DNA of 64,000 nt, taken from Devosia aurantiaca. GTDB taxonomy: Bacteria; Pseudomonadota; Alphaproteobacteria; Rhizobiales; Devosiaceae. The stretch lies in contig NZ_JAALFG010000001.1 in assembly GCF_011058215.1 (NCBI RefSeq), positions 191,001 through 255,000 on the forward strand. The letters run 5' to 3'. The notes under the pieces were generated by a model. The model made no database searches. It saw only the letters and a list, made by a program, of their open reading frames with translations, and was not told the origin of the DNA. Below are positions 1 to 9,889 of this stretch, piece after piece. How positions within the stretch are numbered: position 1 is the stretch's first letter; each line of letters begins with the position of its first letter. The translations under genes were made by a program, and so were the position numbers.

Positions 1-324
1 CAGCGGCTCCTGGAAAATCATGGCGATCTTTTCGCCGCGATAGTCTTCGACCTGCCGCTCGCTCATGGCCATGAAATCCTGGCCATCGATGAGGATCTTG
101 CCGGAAGCCACCTTGGCGGCATCCGGGAGAAGGCGCAGAAGTGCAAGCGCGGTCATGGACTTGCCGCAACCGCTTTCCCCAACGATGCAGAGCGTTTCGC
201 CGGCACGCACATGAAGGTTCATTTCGGAGACAACAGCAAAGCTTCCCTGGCCGCCATTGATCTCGATCTCAAGATCGGTGACCTGCAGCACGGGAGCCTG
301 ATCGTTTTGTACAATGGCGTTCAT
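1..324 (-). CDS. Oligopeptide ABC transporter ATP-binding protein, N-terminal part (cut by window edge)
   Basis: First 108 residues of a DppD/OppD-type ATPase that powers peptide import at the inner membrane; the rest lies left of the window. Walker A (GESGCGKS) is at residues 49-56 and the Q-loop (MIFQEP) near 102. The start at 324 is preceded by a good AAGGAG ribosome site. It is the last visible gene of a minus-strand operon with two permeases, a binding protein and two hydrolases. ATPase identity is certain from the motifs; the peptide substrate is inferred from the permease and binding-protein families. Confidence 0.9.
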   Translation of the reverse strand, partial: MNAIVQNDQAPVLQVTDLEIEINGGQGSFAVVSEMNLHVRAGETLCIVGESGCGKSMTALALLRLLPDAAKVASGKILIDGQDFMAMSERQVEDYRGEKIAMIFQEPL

Positions 325-353
325 CGCTATTGTCTCCTTGTCCTGGTGCCCGT

Positions 354-1297
354 TCAGTCGGTGGCGCCGTCGAGATTGCCGACCATGTAGGCATAGTCGC
401 CGCTCTGGACGACGTTGCGGGTGAGGTGCTGCATGATCATGATGCCGTTCTTGAACGGGGTCTTGATCTCTTCGAGCACTTCGAAATTGTAGGGGCTGAC
501 GACGCGGCCGAGCAGTTGATCGCCGGTAATGGTTTCCCCGTTCGCGGGAGCCAGCGTTTCGATGAAACCGCCCTGTGTAGGTCGAATACCGGCCAGCTCG
601 GTGACGACGATCTGCTTGGGGTTGGGCGTGACTTCACCCGGGATGACCCCCTTGGTCCGCAGCATGTTGAGAACGCCGTCGACCGTGCGCTTGATATAGG
701 GGTCTGGTCGACGATGCCGCCGCCGAGCTCGATGACGGCGACCGGAATGTTGCGGGTATCGATGGTCACCGACTTGGTGGTGCCACCAAAAACGGTGCCC
801 TGCTTGTTCTCGACCGGACGGTACAGCACCTTCGAGCCGAAGGCGCGCGACAGTTCTTCGTCGTTCCAGATGTAGACATAGTCGACGGTCGGCCGATCGG
901 TGCCACTATGAAGGTCGATGTGGATGTCGATGACGTTGAGATACTGCTCGGTCAGGGCATGGGCGAGCTGCTGGCTATAGGTGCCCTTGGGGTTGCCGGG
1001 GAACTGGCGATTGAGGTCGACCTTGTCGATGGTCGCATAGCGCTCGTTTACGGCAAAGGCGGATGGGTTGGCGACCGGCAGCAGCAGGATGCGGCCCTTG
1101 AGCGGCATGTCCTTGAGGATGTGGAAGAGCTCAAGGATTGCCTGCGAGCCGGTATTTTCGTTGCCATGGATGGAGGCCGAAATGCCGACGGTGGGGCCCG
1201 CTTCCTCGCCGACCAGCTCGTGGATAAAGAGCACCGCATCGCTGCCATCAGCATTGGTGGTGAACTTGGGACGGAGCTGGTTGATGGTTTTGACCAT
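354..1297 (-). CDS. Succinylglutamate desuccinylase/aspartoacylase-family zinc deacylase (frameshifted)
   Basis: Zinc amidohydrolase of the AstE/AspA (M14-like) family, expected to remove an acyl group from an N-acylated amino acid or a related amide. The zinc motif HGNE is at His44/Glu47, the third ligand is His130 in DLHSG, LNRQFPG is at 95-101 and the catalytic Glu is in VIELGGG (about 190). The reading frame breaks at a run of four G at 699-702 on the plus strand; adding one base gives a continuous 314-residue protein (IVDQTP joined to YIKRTVDG), the normal family length. It sits between permease and ATPase genes of a peptide transporter, so an imported N-acyl compound is a likely substrate. 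The exact substrate is unknown. Confidence 0.8.
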
Positions 1298-1314
1298 GCG
1301 AATATTCCTTGGTG

Positions 1315-2169
1315 TTATTTGGCCTTGGAGGCCTTGGCCCCGCCGCGCGAAAGCTGGCGTGGATCGAGAACGTCCCTGAGCCCGTCGCCCAGGAGATTGA
1401 AGCCGAGCACGGTGATCATGATGGTCGCGCCCGAAATGATGGAGAGCCAGGGTGCATCGCGCATGAACTTGGTGCCATAGGCCAGGGTCCAACCCCAGGT
1501 GGGGGTCGGCGGCGGCAGGCCGAAGCCGAGAAAGCTCAAGGCCGATTCCGAAATGATTGCGGTGCCAAGGCCGAGCGAGGCCAGGACGATGATCGGGCCC
1601 AGGGCATTGGGCAGGATCTCGCGGAACAGGATGCGCACTGGGCTGGCGCCCAGGGCGCGTGCGGCTTGCACATAGTTCTGTTCGCGCAAAACCAAAGTGG
1701 TGGAGCGTACGACACGGGCATATTCGGTCCAGGCCACGACGATAATGGCGAAGGACACGTTGAGCACGCCCGGCCCGAGCACGGCAACGATGGCCAGGGC
1801 GAGCACGATGGCCGGAAAGCCGAGGAAGACATCGGTGATGCGCATCAGGAGCTGGTCGACCCAGCCACCGAAATAGCCGGCGGCGAGACCGACCACAGTG
1901 CCGATCAGGGCCGAGCAAACAACCGAAATGACGGCGATTGTCAGCGAAATGCGGGCGCCGAAGACGAGGCGGGACCAGAGGTCGCGGCCAAAATTGTCGG
2001 TGCCGATGATGTGCTCGAAGGTCGGGCCCTCGAAGCGGTTGCGCATGTCCATCTGCTCGACGCCATGGGTGGCCACATAGGGCGCGAAAACGGCGCAGAA
2101 GATGATGGCGAGAGTGATGAAAAGGCCAAGGACCAGCGAGGTGTTGCGAAGCGCTTTTGGGAGCTGCAT
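1315..2169 (-). CDS. Oligopeptide ABC transporter permease (DppC type)
   Basis: Inner-membrane permease of the DppC/OppC family, 284 residues. It shows the N-terminal membrane segment, the conserved IGTDNFGRDLWSRL region after it, and the permease signature (EYARVVRSTTL, QAARALGAS, ILPNALGPII) that contacts the ATPase. The start at 2169 (MQLPKAL) was chosen because it lies five bases after the stop of the upstream permease and gives the normal family N-terminus. Reading on upstream in the same frame only overlaps that gene. Confidence 0.88.
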   Translation of the reverse strand: MQLPKALRNTSLVLGLFITLAIIFCAVFAPYVATHGVEQMDMRNRFEGPTFEHIIGTDNFGRDLWSRLVFGARISLTIAVISVVCSALIGTVVGLAAGYFGGWVDQLLMRITDVFLGFPAIVLALAIVAVLGPGVLNVSFAIIVVAWTEYARVVRSTTLVLREQNYVQAARALGASPVRILFREILPNALGPIIVLASLGLGTAIISESALSFLGFGLPPPTPTWGWTLAYGTKFMRDAPWLSIISGATIMITVLGFNLLGDGLRDVLDPRQLSRGGAKASKAK

Positions 2170-2174
2170 GAGGA

Positions 2175-3155
2175 TCACCCGAGCCGGATGCGCGGATCGA
2201 CCGCGGCGTAAAGAAGGTCGACCACCAGATTGACCAGCGCGTAGACGATGGCGAAGGTCAAGACGATGCCCTGGATCAGCGGCAGGTCGCGCTGCGAAAT
2301 GGCGGCGATCGTCAGCTGTCCGAGGCCAGGCCAGGCAAAGATGGACTCCGTGATCACCGCGCCACCCAGAAGCGCGCCAAAGCGCAGGCCGATGACGCTC
2401 AAAACCGGCAACAGCGCATTGCGCAGCGCGTGGCGCACCACCACCCTGCCCTTGCGCAGACCCTTGGCATAAGCGGTGCGGACGAAGTCCTCGCGCAGCA
2501 CTTCGAGCATGGAGGCGCGCACGAGACGGGAAATGATGGCGGCCGAGTTGGCGGCCAGCGCCAGCGCCGGCAGGGCCATATGGGTCAGCGAGTCCCACAA
2601 GACCTGCGGGCGACCGGTGACGGCGGCAAACAGTGCCTCATGCAGCGGCACGCCGCGACCGATGGCCGGGAGCCAGCCCAACTGCACCGCAAAGAGCAGC
2701 ATCAGCAGCAGGCCCAGCCAGTAAACCGGCATGGAAACGCCGATCTGGGCAAAAAGCATGGTGACCGTATCGATCCAGGACCCCTGCCGGATGGCCGCAA
2801 GGACGCCCAGGGTCAGCCCGATGAGGGTCGCAAGGATCAAGGCGACTACGGCAAGCTCGATCGTTGCGCCAAGACGGCCGGCGATGATCGTGGCGACGGG
2901 CTGGTTCTGGAAAATAGAGCGGCCCATATCGCCTTGCAGGAGCGCAGCGAAATAGTCCCAGAGGCGGATGAACCAGGGATCGTTGAGCCCCAGCGTATTG
3001 CGCAGGTTGGTGATGGCCTCGGGCGTCGCGTCCTGGCCGAGCAGCACCGCAGCCGGATCGCCGGGGATCAGCAGCAGCAGGCCAAAGGTGACCACGACCA
3101 TGCCGATGGCCATGGGGATCAGCAGCAATAGCCGGCGAACGACATAGGCTAGCAT
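2175..3155 (-). CDS. Oligopeptide ABC transporter permease (DppB type)
   Basis: DppB/OppB-type permease, 326 residues, beginning MLAYVVRRLLLLIP, the usual first membrane helix of this family. The conserved cytoplasmic loop (RTAYAKGLRKGRVVVRHALR) precedes LLPVLSVIGL, the ATPase-coupling region. A GAGGGA ribosome site lies about six bases before the start. It pairs with the DppC-type permease five bases downstream to form the membrane channel. Confidence 0.92.
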   Translation of the reverse strand: MLAYVVRRLLLLIPMAIGMVVVTFGLLLLIPGDPAAVLLGQDATPEAITNLRNTLGLNDPWFIRLWDYFAALLQGDMGRSIFQNQPVATIIAGRLGATIELAVVALILATLIGLTLGVLAAIRQGSWIDTVTMLFAQIGVSMPVYWLGLLLMLLFAVQLGWLPAIGRGVPLHEALFAAVTGRPQVLWDSLTHMALPALALAANSAAIISRLVRASMLEVLREDFVRTAYAKGLRKGRVVVRHALRNALLPVLSVIGLRFGALLGGAVITESIFAWPGLGQLTIAAISQRDLPLIQGIVLTFAIVYALVNLVVDLLYAAVDPRIRLG

Positions 3156-3182
3156 GGCGGTCCCTCGAGAAGGTGGTGGGGA

Positions 3183-4353
3183 TCAGACAATGATGATCTC
3201 GTCGAGCTTGCGCGGAAACTGGGTGAGGCTTTCCGGCCCGTCCTGGGTGACGAGCACGGTATCGGCAAGGCGGAAGCCACCGAGGCCGGGCACATAAAGG
3301 GCGGGCTCGGAGGAGCAGACCATGCCGGGCACGAGGATGGTGTCGTCGCCGCCTTCGACCCACGGGGGCTCATGGAACATCACGCCCATGCCGTGGCCGA
3401 CGCGATGGAGGCAGTAGGGACCCATGCCCGCGTCGCGGATGAAATCGAGGGCCCGGTCATCGGCCGAGGCGCAGGTGGCTCCGGCGACGAGGCCGGCGGT
3501 TCCTATTTCCTGTGCCTGCTGGGCGGTGGTGTAGAACCATTCCTGTTCTTTGGTGGGCTCGCCCAGAATAAAGGTGCGCTCGCTTTCAGCCGCGCGTCCA
3601 CCTACCCGGCAGCCGAGCGACAGGATCATGCTTTCGCCGCGCTGCGGGCGATGGCCGGACGGCATGCCATGGGGAATGCCGAGCGTTTGCCGGAATAAAC
3701 GAGGCCGCCGGCCGTGCCCTGCACCAGCATGATGTCTTCGTGCTCGCGATACATGGTGTCGAGCGCATGGCGGATGATGTGCGACTCGATCTCGATCTCC
3801 GTCGGCATCTGCGTGTTGTTGCGCAGGGCCTCGCCGATCAGGGCGACGCCGGCGCTGACCATGGAGTCGGAAATGCGCGCCGCTTCGCGCTGCAGCACCA
3901 ACTCTTCGGGGCGCTTGGTGAGGCGCATATGGCCGACGATGCCGGAAGCGCGAACGGTGGCATTGGGGAAAGCGGCCTCGATCTGTGGCACCCGGGCAAG
4001 CGAAAGCTGGGCGAATGGGCGACGACGCCCTTGATGTGGCCGAGGGTACGGCCGAGCACGGCAAATGGCCGGTCGCGTCCAGGAAATTCGAAATAGACCA
4101 CGAGTTCGGCGGCGGTGTGCTGCTCGGTGGCGTGGTGGCGCTCGAGTTCAGGCACCAGGAGATAGGCATTCTGCTGCGTCAGCGCGAATACCACCGGACG
4201 CTCGGTCGTGTAGTGGGAAAAACCGGTCGTATAGATGACGTCGTCATTGCTATCGAGCAGCAGCACATCGACGCCGGTTTCGGCCATCCGTGCGCGAATG
4301 TCGCGGTGGAGCGCGGCATAGTAATCGGCGCTCAGCCGCTGGGAGAAGCTCAT
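3183..4353 (-). CDS. M24 (Xaa-Pro peptidase/creatinase-fold) family protein (two frameshifts)
   Basis: Pita-bread-fold protein of the Xaa-Pro aminopeptidase/creatinase family, about 390 residues after repair. Two one-base losses split it: at the GGG at 3994-3996 and the GGGG at 3671-3674 (plus strand). The N-terminal creatinase domain begins MSFSQRL, and the C-terminal half keeps HRVGHGMG and CSSEPALYVP. Where a metal-dependent Xaa-Pro peptidase has two Asp ligands (as in DAG and SD.TRTF), this protein reads LSLG and AESERTF, so Ser and Glu replace them. It may be a metal-free or altered hydrolase like creatinase or ectoine hydrolase. It lies between binding-protein and permease genes, suggesting action on the imported substrate. 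Confidence 0.8.
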
Positions 4354-4417
4354 GACGATATCCTTGATGGAAAGATTTGGCCGGCGCTGGGGGCAAGCGC
4401 CGGCCGCGTTTAGCCGA

Positions 4418-5957
4418 TCAGTCGTTAAAACCGATCAGGCCACGCAGGTTGCCACGGGGCGTGCCCTGGACTTCGACCGGGATGTCCTTGGAGTAGAACA
4501 GCTGGTAGCCCTGGGCCGAAACCACGTAGTATGGCAGTTCTTCCGCCAGGATGGTGGCGGCAGCCTGATAGGCCGTCGCGCGCTGCGCCTGATCAAGGGT
4601 CGAGCGGCCTTGCTGGAGCAGGGTGTCGACATCCGGGTTGGAATAGCCACCCCAGTTGGTCGGGCCGTCCGTGGTGAACTGGGCAAACATCAGGCGATCG
4701 GGATCGACGATATTGAGCCAGCCGAGCAAGGCGATCTGGTGCAGGCCCTGCTGCACGTAATTGGTCGAGAAGGACGGCCAATCGGTGATCTGCGCGGTGG
4801 CCTTTACGCCAGCAGATTCAAAGATGGCCTGCAGATATTCGACGGTCTGAACACGGTTGGGATCTTCGCTATGCGTGGCAAGCGTGATGGCCAGATCCTG
4901 GCCGTCCTTGTCGAGCACGCCGTCGCCATTGCTGTCGGTCCAGCCAAGCGCCGCAAAATCGGCCATGGCGCCTTCGATGTCGAAGGTCGGCTGCGAGATC
5001 GTGTCCGAGAATGCCCAGGACGAGGGCAGGATGATCGAATGCGCAACCTGGTCGACACCCTGGTAGATGTCGTTGACGATGGTGTCCTGGTCGACGAGCT
5101 TGGCAAAGGCCTGGCGCATCTTGGGATCGGCGAGCAGCGGATCCTTGGTGTTGAAGTTGAGGTAGTTGATGCCGAGGCCCGCAGTGATGACATTGCCGAA
5201 GCGGTCGTCAGCGGAGAGACGCTCGATGTCCTGCGGCGACAGCGGCGACTGGATCACGTCAAGGTCGCCGGCTTCGAAGGCCTGGGCGCGAGCCGAGTTG
5301 TCGCCGATGATCTTGATGGTGACGTTCTCGATCTCGGGAGCGCCGCGCCAGTAGCTGTCATTGGCTTCGAGCACGATTTCGCTGCCGCGGTTCCACGACA
5401 CCATCTTCATCGGACCGGCGCCGACCGGGTTGAGTCCGATATCGGTGCCGCCTTCGACCAGCGCCTTTGGCACGATGCCGATATCGAGGTAGCTGAGGAG
5501 CGGCGCATAGGGGCGCGCTCAGCGTAAACTTGACGGTCTGCGGGTCAACAGCCTCCACGGCGCTGATCGGGCTATAAAGCGCGCGCTGCGGGGCGTTGAA
5601 ATCGGGATTGACCAGGGTGGTGTAGGTATAGACGACGTCGTCGGCGGTCAGCGGGCTGCCGTCGGAGAAGGTGAGGTCCGGACGCAGCTTGAAGATGAAC
5701 GTGGTCGGATCGGGATTTTCCCAGCTTTCGGCCAGGTCCGGCACCGGTTCGAGCGCCGGCGTGATGTGCACGAGGCCCGAATAGATGAGGTCGGCGGTGC
5801 GCGAAGCGGTCGAGTCACGCGTCAAGCGCGGATCGAGCGTACCGGCATCGACGTCGGCGCCGATCACGAGCGTATCGGCATCCTGTGCGACAACCGCCTG
5901 CAGCGGCATGAAGCTCAGCGCGACGATGGCGCTGGTGGTCAAAAGAAAAGTTTTCAT
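4418..5957 (-). CDS. Peptide ABC transporter periplasmic substrate-binding protein (frameshifted)
   Basis: SBP family 5 (DppA/OppA-type) periplasmic receptor, about 512 residues. It begins with a Sec signal (MKTFLLTTSAIVALSFMPLQAVVAQD) and shows family motifs: LDPRLTRDS, FSDGSPLTADDVVYT, GAGPMKMVSW. The frame breaks at a run of four G at 5510-5513. Removing one base joins LSAP to YAPLLSYLDIGIVPKA, so here the error looks like one extra base. It is the first gene after the regulator and delivers substrate to the two downstream permeases. Ligand is not predictable from sequence alone. Confidence 0.88.
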
Positions 5958-5986
5958 TCCCTGTTCCCTTTTTTACCGAAGACCGC

Positions 5987-7014
5987 TCAGGCGATCTTGA
6001 GTTCTGTCGAGCGCCCTTGGCGTGGCGCAGTTCGGTGAGGCGCGGCGTCAAAATGGTGTCGAGCCCGCCGGGATCGACGGCGTGCCGGTATTCAAAACAC
6101 TGCACGTCCGGGCCGACGAGTTCGGCCACATGGTCGGCGCCCGAGGCGTAGATGACGGCGTCGCAGCCGCTGATGATGTCTTTAAGATCCGGTGCCGATG
6201 ACCAGGTGACGCGGATGTCCGAAACATGCGGCGCGAATTCGCGCACGCTGGGACGCATGATGGCGATATATTCCTGAAAGTGGGTGACCGCGGCGACCCG
6301 GGAGCGCGAGTCGAGGCCGGCAAGGCTCCGGCGCGTGCCTTGCGAGGGCAGCATGCGAAGGCCCACCACCTCTCCCTGCCCGAGAAGGGCGCGCACTTCG
6401 GCTTCGCGGTGGCTGAAGGTGACGACGATGTCGGCGGCATGGCAGGCGGCCAGCGTTTCCGCACCCTTGCGCAAGGCATCGATGGTGACGAGCTTGATCT
6501 CGTCGCCGGCGGGAAGCACGGCGCGCACCTGTTCGAGGTAATCGCGGCCGGGTCCTTCGAAAATACAGACGAAAATGATGTCGAGGCCCACCGAAGGCCG
6601 GCGCATCTGGGCGCGGGCGCTGATCATGGAAACGAGGGCCATGGGCGAAACGCCCAGCGTCTCCGCCTTGGCGAGGATGGCGTCGATGTCGCCGCGCAGG
6701 GCATTGATCGGCTGCGAATTGTCGATGCCCTTGCGCGGATCGCCAGCGGTAAAGGCGCCGAGCCCGGCGCGCATCTCGATCAGCCCCTCGTCGCGCAGCT
6801 GCTGATAGACCTGGCTGACCGTCATCGGCGCGATGCCGAGCTCTGACGCGAGCTGGCGCACCGATTGCAGCTTGGTGCCGTACGGAATGTTCCCGAAGGC
6901 CAGAGCGTAGCTCAAAAGACCATGCAGCTGCGTACCGACGGGCACGGGCAAAGACTTGTCGATGCTGGCAGCGTCAATGGGAAACACGTGTTCTTCCGCG
7001 CTAGTACACCTCAA
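5987..7014 (-). CDS. GntR-type transcriptional regulator with unusual C-terminal domain (frameshifted near its end)
   Basis: An N-terminal winged helix-turn-helix of the GntR family (KLQSVRQLASELGIAPMTVSQ...LRDEGLIEMRAGLGAF) is followed by about 250 residues that I cannot assign firmly; they have alternating strands and helices like a periplasmic-binding-protein or LacI-type effector domain. A G lost from the GGG at 6014-6016 makes the frame run into the next gene; one added base gives the end RSTELKIA and a stop at 5987. The longest start is TTG at 7014, but a GTG at 6987 with GGAAG upstream is more likely. It sits 30 bases before the binding-protein gene and probably controls the peptide operon. 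Confidence 0.75.
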
Positions 7015-7192
7015 CCGTAACAGTAGGTACTTGCGCGACGCAATAGGTCTGGACAGAATTTATCCACAGTTTGCATCCGCCGAAATTATGTGCACTTTAG
7101 CGCAAAACGGCTTCGGTTTGCAGTCCGCTCGTCTGCCCTTCGGCAGTTGGGCGGTACCAACCGAACCAGGCGCATGTGAAGGCGGTGTACTA

Positions 7193-8164
7193 ATGGACTA
7201 TGTCAACCTTGGCCGAACCGGCCTCAAGATCTCTCGGCTTGGGCTCGGCTGCATGACCTTCGGCTCGCCGAACTGGGCGCCCTGGGTGTTGGACGAAGCG
7301 GCCTCGACGCCGATCATCCACAAGGCGCTGGAGCTGGGGATCAACTTCTTCGACATGGCCGACATGTATTCGGCTGGCGAAAGTGAGATCGTGGTCGCCC
7401 GAGCCCTCGCCCATGTGCCGCGCCACAAGCTGGTGCTGGCAACCAAGCTCTATAACCCGATGAGCCAGGACCCGAACGATCGCGGCCTCTCGCGCAAGCA
7501 CGTTTTCGAAGCCGTCGATGGCAGCCTTAAGCGCCTCGGCACCGATTACATCGACCTCTATCAGCTGCATCGCTTCGACTACGAGACGCCGCTCGAGGAA
7601 ACGCTGGATGCCCTCAACGACGTGGTCCGCGCCGGCAAGGTGCGTTATCTCGGCGCCTCCTCCATGCATGCCTGGCAGTTCATGAAGGCGCTAGGCCTGC
7701 AGCGCGCCCATGGCTGGGCGCCGTTCGTCTCCATGCAGCCGCACTACAACCTGATGTATCGGGAGGAAGAGCGCGAAATGATCCCGCTTTGCCGCTCGGA
7801 AGGCGTCGGCGTCATTCCGTGGAGCCCGCTGGCCCGGGGTCGTTTGGCCGGACGCGGAGCGGATGCCTCGACCCGCTCGCAGACCGACAAGACCGCCGGT
7901 GCGCTTTATGACCGATCGGCGGAGCAGGATGAAGCGGTGGTCGCCGCCGTGCGCCAGGTGGCCGAACGGCACGAAAGGCCATTGGCGCAGATTGCCTATG
8001 CCTGGGTTGCCAGCCGTCCCGGCATCACCGCGCCGCTGGTAGGCATTTCCAAGCTCCACCAGTTCGATGACGCCGTTGCCGCTCTCGACATCAAGCTCAG
8101 CGATGAGGACGTCGCAGCGATGGAAGCGCCCTACCATCCTAAGCCGGTCGCCGGTCACCAGTAA
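7193..8164 (+). CDS. Aldo/keto reductase
   Basis: NADPH-dependent aldo/keto reductase, 323 residues, cytosolic (beta/alpha)8 barrel. The catalytic tetrad is visible: Asp and Tyr in FFDMADMYS, Lys in LATKLYNP and His in DLYQLHRF. LGLGCMTFG at the N-terminus and the C-terminal GISKLHQF nucleotide-binding region are typical of the YajO/PdxI-like branch. The start at 7193 (MDYVNLGRTGLK) matches the family; longer in-frame extensions have no homology-like features. It is divergent from the GntR gene and 12 bases ahead of the next gene, so probably co-transcribed with it. Confidence 0.92.
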   Translation: MDYVNLGRTGLKISRLGLGCMTFGSPNWAPWVLDEAASTPIIHKALELGINFFDMADMYSAGESEIVVARALAHVPRHKLVLATKLYNPMSQDPNDRGLSRKHVFEAVDGSLKRLGTDYIDLYQLHRFDYETPLEETLDALNDVVRAGKVRYLGASSMHAWQFMKALGLQRAHGWAPFVSMQPHYNLMYREEEREMIPLCRSEGVGVIPWSPLARGRLAGRGADASTRSQTDKTAGALYDRSAEQDEAVVAAVRQVAERHERPLAQIAYAWVASRPGITAPLVGISKLHQFDDAVAALDIKLSDEDVAAMEAPYHPKPVAGHQ

Positions 8165-8176
8165 GGAGTTGCGCAG

Positions 8177-9339
8177 ATGAAACTCGGCAAGGAACTGGCA
8201 GAACTCACCGCCGGCATCGACCAGCTCTATCGCAACACGCCGCGCAGCGACGGTTTCCTCGATAAGGAGGGCCTAATCCCCGTCGCGGTCGCCGAGGTAA
8301 CGCCCCGCCCGCTGGCCGATTACGACGAAGCGGTGGACGCCTTGAACGCCCTGCGGGCTCGTCTTCCAGCGGAAGCGGAAAGCCCGCTGCGCCGCGACTA
8401 TCTCGACGAGATGATCGACTCGCTGCTGACGCTGGTGGCGACATTCCGCGAGGAACAAGTCTCCTTCGCCGATCGCGTCAGCCGGCAGATCCGCGTCTCT
8501 ACCCAGCGCATCGGCGACGATGTCTTGGACGGCTATCGCAGCGTCATTCGCGAAAAGCTCGACGAGCTCGGCTATAGCGGCGGTGCGCTGGCGGACGATT
8601 TGGCGCGCTACGAGGAAACGGTGCGCGTCCCCGTCGATCAGGTGCTCGACACCATGCGAGCGCTGACCCTTGAAGCTCGCGAGCGCGTCACGGCCACCAT
8701 GTACCCGATGGCCGACCAGTGGATGGAGCCGGTGGGCGTTTCCGCCGTGCCGTTCTCGGCCTATTGCGACTACCCCTCGCGCAAGGTGCTGATGAACCTC
8801 GACTTCCCTATACACGCTTCGCTCTCAAGCACCTCGCGACGCACGAAGTGTTTCCCGGCCACCTTGTGCATCTTGCCCTGCGGGAAAAGTATGTTGCCGA
8901 AGGAACCATGCCGCTCGATGGCGCACAGGTGGTGACCAGCTCCGCCAGCAGTGCGCTCTTCGAAGGCATTGCCGATAATGGCACGTTCTTTCTCGATTGG
9001 ATTGAAGGCCCCGAAGACGAGCTTGGCGTTGCGCTGCAGCGCCTGCGCGGTGCCCTCCGCTGCAACGCGGCCTGGATGATGCATGAAGAGGGCATGACGC
9101 TGGACGAGATCGTGCCGATCATTGCCGAAGGCGGGTTCCAGGATCCGGTCACGGCCCGCTCGCGTCTGGCCTTTCTGGGCCACAACCTGCGCGCGCCCTT
9201 CGTCTATGCCTATTGGTGCGGCGACATGGCGGTGCATGAAGTGTGGAGCAAAGTCCCCGCCGAGCGTCGCGCCGAGTTCTGGGAATATCTTTACGGCAAC
9301 ATGCACACGCCGACGACGCTCAAGACCTATTGGGCATGA
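8177..9339 (+). CDS. DUF885-like protein with HExxPGH metal motif (frameshifted)
   Basis: Predicted zinc-dependent hydrolase of the DUF885 type: THEVFPGHLVHLALREKY carries the HExxPGH motif, and a distal SSASSALFEGIADN segment likely gives further ligands. A C lost from CCC at 8806-8808 breaks the frame between NLDFP and YTRFALKHLATHE. The repaired product is about 387 residues, clearly shorter than the 550-600 residues usual for DUF885, and has no signal peptide. GGAG lies seven bases before the ATG. It overlaps the next gene by ATGA. Substrate is unknown; peptide cleavage is only an inference. Confidence 0.72.
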
Positions 9340-9833
9340 GCGCGATGACCGAACACGCCACGGACCTTGCCCACTTCGACGCCGCCATTGCCGAGGCAAA
9401 AGGCGCCGAGGCGGCTTATCTGGCGCTTGAGGAATTGGTTCGCGCCACGGTGGGCGCCAAGCTCTTTACGGTCATGACCGTAGACATGAAGCACGATCTC
9501 AGCCGCCGCGCCTACACCAGCGATCCGGTCAACTACCCGACCTCGGGCACCAAGCCGATCAATTACGGGCCCTGGTTCGACACCGTGCACACGCAGAAGG
9601 CCTATTTTATCGCCAACACGATCGAAGACATCGCCAAGGTCTTGTTCGACCACGAACTCATCAACGAGCTCGGCTGCCAGTCCATCGTCAACATGCCGGT
9701 CATCGTCGGCGGCACGCTGATTGCGGTGGTCAACATCCTCGACGTTGCCGGCCATTTTACGCCCGAGCGCGTGCAGCTGATCCGCGATGTCATTTCCGTG
9801 CCAGCCAAACTTGCGGTGCTCGCCGCGCGCTGA
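9336..9833 (+). CDS. GAF-domain protein
   Basis: 165-residue protein that is essentially one GAF domain: ALEELVRATVGAKLFTVMTVD near the start and GCQSIVNMPVIVGGTLIAVVNILD near the end are the standard GAF strands. The start overlaps the stop of the upstream gene (ATGA), implying translational coupling with the HExxPGH protein. A free-standing GAF domain may bind a small ligand or modulate the partner enzyme, but no ligand residues can be assigned. A second in-frame ATG lies at 9345. Confidence 0.82.
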   Translation: MSAMTEHATDLAHFDAAIAEAKGAEAAYLALEELVRATVGAKLFTVMTVDMKHDLSRRAYTSDPVNYPTSGTKPINYGPWFDTVHTQKAYFIANTIEDIAKVLFDHELINELGCQSIVNMPVIVGGTLIAVVNILDVAGHFTPERVQLIRDVISVPAKLAVLAAR

Positions 9834-9889
9834 CTGAATCGAAAAGCCGCCCCGGTTTCCCGAGACGGCGTCTATTTTGACGGGGCTAT

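Noticed and set aside
437..1918. A long minus-strand frame apparently joining a permease-like region to the deacylase
   Set aside because: The upstream half is out of frame with the permease; only the part from 1297 onwards is coding, and it ends in the frameshift near 700.
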